From Candidatus Synechococcus spongiarum SP3 (lineage in GTDB: Bacteria; Cyanobacteriota; Cyanobacteriia; PCC-6307; Cyanobiaceae): 38,239 nucleotides of DNA. This document shows, piece after piece, positions 34,477-38,239 of the stretch. Location: NCBI GenBank assembly GCA_001007665.1, contig JXQG01000012.1:1-38239 (forward strand). The letters are read 5' to 3'. Made by a program: the position numbers and the translations under genes. Positions within the stretch are counted from its first letter, which is position 1; each line of letters opens with the position of its first letter. The notes under the pieces were generated by a model. The model had not been told where the DNA came from, did no database searches, and saw only the letters and a list, made by a program, of their open reading frames with translations.

Positions 34477-35778
34477 ATGAAAAACCTGTGGTGCCGGAGA
34501 CTAGCGTCACTGGGAAGCAACAGAAGGTTGTCAATGTTTCTCCGCGTGGTCCTGCGGCTGAGCACGTTCCTTGTTGCTCTGCTGGTTTGCTCGGTGGCCT
34601 TGAACCGCCTCTGGCCGAGACAGGCGGATCTCCTGAGTCGCTCCGGACAGGGGAGCCGGCAGGAGGTCGCTGACCCAATGCTGAAGGACCCCCTTGTGCT
34701 GCTCCTCATGAGTCTTGCCCCGAAAGAAGATGAACAGCAACTTCCCGAAATCAGTGGCGTCCTGCTGGCGCATCTGGTCCCGGGCCAGCCTGTGCGCCTG
34801 CTCCAGGTGCCGGCCACAACTCCTGTGGTGGTGCCAGGGAGCGGCGCAGTTTATCTAGGTCGTGCCTACAACATTGGCGGCATCAGGCTCGTGGCGGAAT
34901 TGCTGGAAAAGCACCTGAACCGCCCCGAGAACCTGGTTGATCGTTATATTCTGAGCAACAGCCCGGCCCTGACGGCGTTTGTGGATGCCATTGGCGGCGT
35001 GCCCATGACGCTGGATCCGCCCCCGCCTCAACCTGCGCAACCCTGGCCACCCGCTCTCGTCGCTCCTCCCCAGGACGAAGCTGGAACCGTCGTGGAAGCC
35101 GCCGTGGAAGCCACGGATCGCCAGGCATCCAGCACCGGTGCCGGCCCATGGGCTGAATTGGGTTCCGGCGACAAGCGGCTCAGTGGTGCTCAGGTGGAGA
35201 CCTATTTGCACACGTCCGGGCCTGCGCCGGCGCCAGCGTGGCAACTGGAGCGTCAGCGGCGCTTGCTGGGGGCCATGGCCCACCATCTGGACAGTGGGGC
35301 CCTGCGTCAGCGCTGGCCCCGACTGGCCCAGGATCTGCTGGATGCCAGCCGCACCAATTTGAGTCGGGAGGAACTGTTCAGTGTGCTGGCCATGCTCCAG
35401 GCGCAACCCTTGCGGCTGGTGGTTGAGCCCCTGCCCCGGGGTACCGGTGCTCAGCCCCACTTCTGGCCCCGGTCTCGTTCAATCCCTGGGGAGACCGTTC
35501 TGGTGGAAGGCCCCCTTCAGGCCGCCATGGCTTTCCAACAGCAGTTGGAAGCCCGTGGCACAAAGGCCGCGGTGGCCCCCACGTCACCCGATGGCGTCAC
35601 CCTGGCTCGAACCCGCCTCCTGGCCTGGGGCGCTGAGCCGCCCGCCAGCGTCGGGACCCTTCTGGGAGCCCATGTGCGCCGCCGCCAGGACGCCCCCAGC
35701 ACAAACGCCGCGATTACCATCCGGCTGGGCGCCGACTGGTATGGGAGGCTTTTGGTATGGGAGGCTTTGACGCCGTGA
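34477..35778 (+). CDS. Divergent LytR-CpsA-Psr (LCP) family protein
   Basis: A 433-residue membrane-anchored protein. One N-terminal helix (FLRVVLRLSTFLVALLVCSVAL) is followed by an extracytoplasmic LCP-like domain. VLLAHLVPGQPVRLLQVPATTPV, GRAYNIGGIRLVAELLEKHL, VDRYILSNSPALTAFVDAIGGVPM and KRLSGAQVETYL follow the family order, and SREELFSVLAMLQ closes it. LCP enzymes attach polyprenyl-linked glycans to the wall. The usual PRDT is PATT here, and the YxRxR arginines are replaced (YLHTSG), with a Pro-rich insert of about 60 residues between. Catalysis is therefore doubtful. ATG 34477 or 34534 may be the start. The last residues come from a 16-bp duplication; without it the protein would end at DWYGRL. 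Confidence 0.7.
   Translation: MKNLWCRRLASLGSNRRLSMFLRVVLRLSTFLVALLVCSVALNRLWPRQADLLSRSGQGSRQEVADPMLKDPLVLLLMSLAPKEDEQQLPEISGVLLAHLVPGQPVRLLQVPATTPVVVPGSGAVYLGRAYNIGGIRLVAELLEKHLNRPENLVDRYILSNSPALTAFVDAIGGVPMTLDPPPPQPAQPWPPALVAPPQDEAGTVVEAAVEATDRQASSTGAGPWAELGSGDKRLSGAQVETYLHTSGPAPAPAWQLERQRRLLGAMAHHLDSGALRQRWPRLAQDLLDASRTNLSREELFSVLAMLQAQPLRLVVEPLPRGTGAQPHFWPRSRSIPGETVLVEGPLQAAMAFQQQLEARGTKAAVAPTSPDGVTLARTRLLAWGAEPPASVGTLLGAHVRRRQDAPSTNAAITIRLGADWYGRLLVWEALTP
35737..35768 (+). repeat. Perfect 16-bp tandem duplication at the LCP 3' end
   Basis: The unit TGGTATGGGAGGCTTT occurs twice in direct succession. With one copy the LCP frame would stop at TGA right after CTT; with two it extends through LVWEALTP. 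Confidence 0.95.
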
Positions 35779-35802
35779 TTTTATCGTTGTGATCTTATCG
35801 TT
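35775..35802 (+). repeat. Imperfect 14-bp tandem repeat at the LCP/glgA junction
   Basis: GTGATTTTATCGTT is followed directly by GTGATCTTATCGTT (13 of 14 bases identical). It contains the LCP stop (TGA 35776-35778) and, on the other strand, the glgA stop codon (TTA at 35795-35797). Confidence 0.9.
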
Positions 35803-37189
35803 CTGTCGTGGCAGAGGTTCCCGCCACCTCCTGATAGACTTGGTCATAGTGTCCAGCGGAGCGATCCCAGCCGTAGTGCTGACCCATGGCGCGCCGCTGC
35901 AATTCCTTCCAGGAGTCGGGATGACGATAGGCTTCCCAGGCCCGCACCAACGAGGTGTAGAAGTCGATGGGCTCATAACGATCAAAGCAGAAGCCTGTTC
36001 CTGCGTTGCGGGCGGGGTCATGGGGATGGACGGTATCCACCAATCCCCCCACCTTGCGCGCAACGGGAATGGAGCCATATCGCATGGCGTACATCTGGCT
36101 GATGCCACAGGGCTCAAAGCGGCTCGGCATCAGGAAGGCGTCGCTGCCTCCATACACCAGCCGGGCCAGTTCGTCGCTGTGGACCAGGTACACGGCAAAA
36201 CGCCCCGGAAACCGGCTGGCTGCCTCCCATAGACGGGATTCAAAGTAGCGATCACCCGTGCCCAGCACCACCACCTGGCTATCGGTGTAGGTGAGGGTGC
36301 GCTCACAGACCTGCAGGAGCAGGTCAACTCCCTTTTGCTCCACCAGCCGGGCCACCATTCCCAGCAAAAAGGCCTGAGGTCGCTTCTCCAGGCCCACCTG
36401 CTGTTGAAGGGCGGCCTTGTTGTGCGCCCGTGGGGCCAGGTCGTCCCGAGAAAACCGGGCCGGCAGCTTGTAATCCGTGGAGGGATCCCAAAGCCGCAGG
36501 TCAATGCCGTTGAGAATGCCCACCAGCTTGTCACTGATAAAGCTGAGGAGGCCCTCCATCTGTTCGCCGTATTCCGCAGTGCGGATCTCCCGGGCATAGG
36601 TGGGCGACACCGACGTGACCCGATCGGCATAGAGGATGGCGGCAGCCATGGTGTGGTTGCCCTGCATATACCAGGGGCACCAGGTGATGCGCTCCAGCTT
36701 CCAGCGCCAGGGCCCCTGGTACTTGAGATTATGAATCGTAAAGACCGTGCTCACCTGAGCATCCTGGTGCATCCAGACCGGAATCATGCCGGTATGCCAG
36801 TCATGGCAATGGACAATCTGGGGTTTCCAGGGGCCGTTCCACACGAACTCTGCCGCTGCGTTGGCGAAAAAGGTGAAGCGCCAGTCCTCATCCTCCCCAC
36901 CGTACACATGCACCGTGTCGAAGCTGGGGTGCCCCACCAGGTACAGGGGAAAGCCGTGGATGGGGTGGCGGGTTTCATAGACGGAAAAGTCCGCCCCCAT
37001 GGCTCTGCCACGAAACAGGGGCTCCCCGGAAATGGTGAGACGCCGCCAGAGCCTGCCATAGCCCGGCATGATCAGACGCACGTCATGTCCCAGGAGCGTC
37101 AGCGCTGCGGGCAGGGAGCCCACCACATCCCCCATGCCGCCTACCTTGATCATCGGAGCGCACTCGGCAGCAGCAAAGAGCACGCGCAT
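35795..37189 (-). CDS. glgA: Glycogen synthase (ADP-glucose type)
   Basis: A 464-residue GT5 glycosyltransferase that adds glucose from ADP-glucose to glycogen. The substrate-binding [13 protein letters not shown] (residues 16-28) is the bacterial/plant KxGG motif. [21 protein letters not shown] and the C-terminal [29 protein letters not shown], with the catalytic Glu and the second KxGG, are intact. ATG 37189 ([13 protein letters not shown]) is the classic start. Cyanobacterial GlgA1-type proteins are nearer 480-520 residues, so this is a compact version ending soon after the last helix. It converges with the LCP gene. Confidence 0.97.
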   Translation of the reverse strand: MRVLFAAAECAPMIKVGGMGDVVGSLPAALTLLGHDVRLIMPGYGRLWRRLTISGEPLFRGRAMGADFSVYETRHPIHGFPLYLVGHPSFDTVHVYGGEDEDWRFTFFANAAAEFVWNGPWKPQIVHCHDWHTGMIPVWMHQDAQVSTVFTIHNLKYQGPWRWKLERITWCPWYMQGNHTMAAAILYADRVTSVSPTYAREIRTAEYGEQMEGLLSFISDKLVGILNGIDLRLWDPSTDYKLPARFSRDDLAPRAHNKAALQQQVGLEKRPQAFLLGMVARLVEQKGVDLLLQVCERTLTYTDSQVVVLGTGDRYFESRLWEAASRFPGRFAVYLVHSDELARLVYGGSDAFLMPSRFEPCGISQMYAMRYGSIPVARKVGGLVDTVHPHDPARNAGTGFCFDRYEPIDFYTSLVRAWEAYRHPDSWKELQRRAMGQHYGWDRSAGHYDQVYQEVAGTSATTER

Positions 37190-37253
37190 GTCGAATCCTT
37201 CCCGTCATGTGGCGCGATTACTCTAGGGGCACGGAGTTGCCGCCGCTGAGGCC

Positions 37254-37457
37254 ATGGACAGTCCTTTTCCCGTTGAAGACCTCAAAGTGCTTTGGGAACG
37301 CTTCGAGGGGTCGCCTTTTGCCTTTTGGGACCTGATCTACACCCAAGGCAAAGACACAGCCACTGTGTCCCAGGCCTTGGAACCCCTGCTGGGCCAAGGT
37401 TCCGATGAGTCTTTTGTGCAGCGCATCCTGACGGCGGCCAAGCGTTCCTCCGGCTAG
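37254..37457 (+). CDS. Small hypothetical protein
   Basis: A 67-residue soluble, slightly acidic protein starting at ATG 37254: MDSPFPVEDLKVLWERFEGS, then PFAFWDLIYTQGKDTATVSQ and a predicted C-terminal helix (DESFVQRILTAAKRS). No family recognised. It is divergent from glgA with 64 bp between the starts. The protein-like composition, with aromatic clusters and an amphipathic helix, supports a real gene over the minus-strand frame opposite, which looks like its shadow. Confidence 0.5.
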   Translation: MDSPFPVEDLKVLWERFEGSPFAFWDLIYTQGKDTATVSQALEPLLGQGSDESFVQRILTAAKRSSG

Positions 37458-37475
37458 CACCGCCCCGCAGCCGCC

Positions 37476-37694
37476 CTAGGGCGACTTCTGCGATCCAGGA
37501 TACCCGCGCAGCAGGCCGGAGTCGATCATCAAGCCAAGGCCTGTGTTGATGACGATCAAACTGGCGGTGCCCAGCCAGAACCAGGGCTGATCCGAGCCCT
37601 TGTTAATGACGGCCTGGCCAAAGAGGCAAAGGCCCGCGGGGAGGGCCAACACGCCTGCTTGCGCCTTCAGGTACCAGATGAGCTTGGCGTTCAT
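37476..37694 (-). CDS. Small two-span membrane protein, hypothetical
   Basis: A 72-residue protein from ATG 37694: MNAKLIWYLKAQAGVLALPA. Two hydrophobic segments (AGVLALPAGLCLFGQAVI and WFWLGTASLIVINTGLGLMI) are joined by a short loop, NKGSDQPW. An in-frame start six codons earlier is possible. I do not recognise the family, although two-helix proteins of this shape are common in picocyanobacteria. It converges with the previous small gene (18-bp gap). Confidence 0.55.
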   Translation of the reverse strand: MNAKLIWYLKAQAGVLALPAGLCLFGQAVINKGSDQPWFWLGTASLIVINTGLGLMIDSGLLRGYPGSQKSP

Positions 37695-38175
37695 CGTGCC
37701 GATGCGACTCAACAGGATTGTAGGAAGGGTGGCTCCCGCTCCCCAACCGACTTTTCATGGCGCGAGGGCATCCCGTGGGAAAGAGTGGGCCTCCCTCGCC
37801 TCCCCTTATCCAGGATTTGGGTAGAAGAGAAAGTTGAAGAACTAGCAAAGAGGTTGGCAGGGTGGACAGGAGCGGCTAGGATGTATGGAAAGTTGTCCCG
37901 GGGCCTTGATCAGCTCATCAGAAACGAGAAACACGTCGCTCTCCGTGCTCGCGGATCGTGAGCTGATCCTTACCATGAATCGGTTTCCTGGCTTCGAAGC
38001 AATGCATCATCAGGTTGGACAGCCCCCGGGACCAGGACAACGTCCTGGAGCTTCGGAGCCTGACGCAAGAGCTGTTGGCAGCCTGGCGGCCTCGCAGGAG
38101 AGAGATTTTAAACTTTTGTGTCTTGACGACGGGATAGCGCCGATGAATGGGAACAGATATCATCAAATGGTGCTA
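37695..38175. other. Region without a supported gene
   Basis: About 480 bp holding only overlapping short frames with no recognisable domain. The minus-strand frame 37918-38166 has an irregular, basic composition (SSCVRLRSSRTLSWSRG) and no ribosome site that I can see. It could be a decayed gene. No terminator, tRNA or insertion-sequence end was found. Confidence 0.4.
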
Positions 38176-38239
38176 GAATCGCGGAATCGCGGAATCGCGG
38201 AATCGCGGAATCGCGGAATCGCGGAATCGCGGAATCGCG
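38176..38239 (+). repeat. Octamer tandem repeat (GAATCGCG), eight copies, reaching the window end
   Basis: Eight perfect head-to-tail copies of GAATCGCG fill 38176-38239 and are cut off by the end of the window. The unit is 8 bp, so copy-number changes shift any reading frame. It differs from the cyanobacterial HIP1 octamer (GCGATCGC). It is a simple microsatellite-like array, not a CRISPR. Confidence 0.97.

Noticed and set aside
38176-38239. CRISPR array
   Set aside because: The unit is only 8 bp and there are no spacers; it is a simple tandem repeat.

Overview
The window is about 38 kb of GC-rich bacterial chromosome from a cyanobacterium. The evidence is two photosynthetic NDH-1 subunits (NdhB and the ferredoxin-side NdhS), a CGLD27-family protein, a DVR/BciA-type 8-vinyl reductase, a Mg-type HemB, GlgA and MalQ, and the DUF3318-RsfS-CGLD27-asparaginase cluster. 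This gene content and the compact, overlapping layout suggest a marine Synechococcus/Cyanobium relative. A host-associated lineage such as the sponge symbionts is possible but cannot be shown from this window.

Layout. 1-2684 is an accessory patch: the 3' end of an acetyl-CoA synthetase gene, an AT-richer orphan membrane gene bracketed by two copies of the synthetase tail, and a mosaic in which a frameshifted N-terminal piece of a type I methyltransferase (HsdM) runs into a UvrD-like helicase. 2851-6066 holds dnaJ, hemB and a Gfo/Idh/MocA dehydrogenase. 6106-9960 (minus) is a complete polar amino-acid ABC transporter (aapJ-Q-M-P), preceded by an initiator tRNA. 10419-13661 (minus) runs DUF3318, rsfS, CGLD27, asparaginase, dps and a possible 38-residue membrane peptide. 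carB (plus) follows. 17333-23724 (minus) is a five-gene chain, topA, lipoprotein, DUF2232, recQ, psiE, in which every junction is a 4-nt overlap. 23843-26382 (plus) is ndhB, a LolD/MacB-type ATPase and ndhS.

26449-27057 is the most interesting part. It is an AT-richer remnant of a two-gene module: the C-terminal end of a TIR-like (DUF1863/ThsB-type) protein overlaps by 4 nt a RipA-family membrane protein, and the second gene is broken by a clean 13-bp tandem duplication. Beyond it lie a convergent SbcD/SbcC-like nuclease pair (27153-31057, minus), a RodZ-like membrane protein without its usual HTH domain (plus), malQ and the BciA-type reductase (minus), a divergent LCP-family protein (plus), glgA (minus) and two small hypotheticals. 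The window ends in exactly eight copies of an 8-bp tandem repeat.

How the genes work together. Most are housekeeping: tetrapyrrole synthesis (hemB, bciA), glycogen metabolism (glgA, malQ), NDH-1 cyclic electron flow (ndhB, ndhS), amino-acid uptake and use (aapJQMP, asparaginase), pyrimidine/arginine supply (carB) and DNA topology and repair (topA, recQ, sbcCD). Two islands carry decayed pieces of restriction or defence-type genes. Several loci (ripA-like, LCP 3' end, LCP/glgA junction, 3' edge) carry short direct duplications, and two others (hsdM, bciA 5' end) show apparent single-base homopolymer indels. This could reflect slippage and gene decay in the genome, or assembly error, and reads would be needed to decide.
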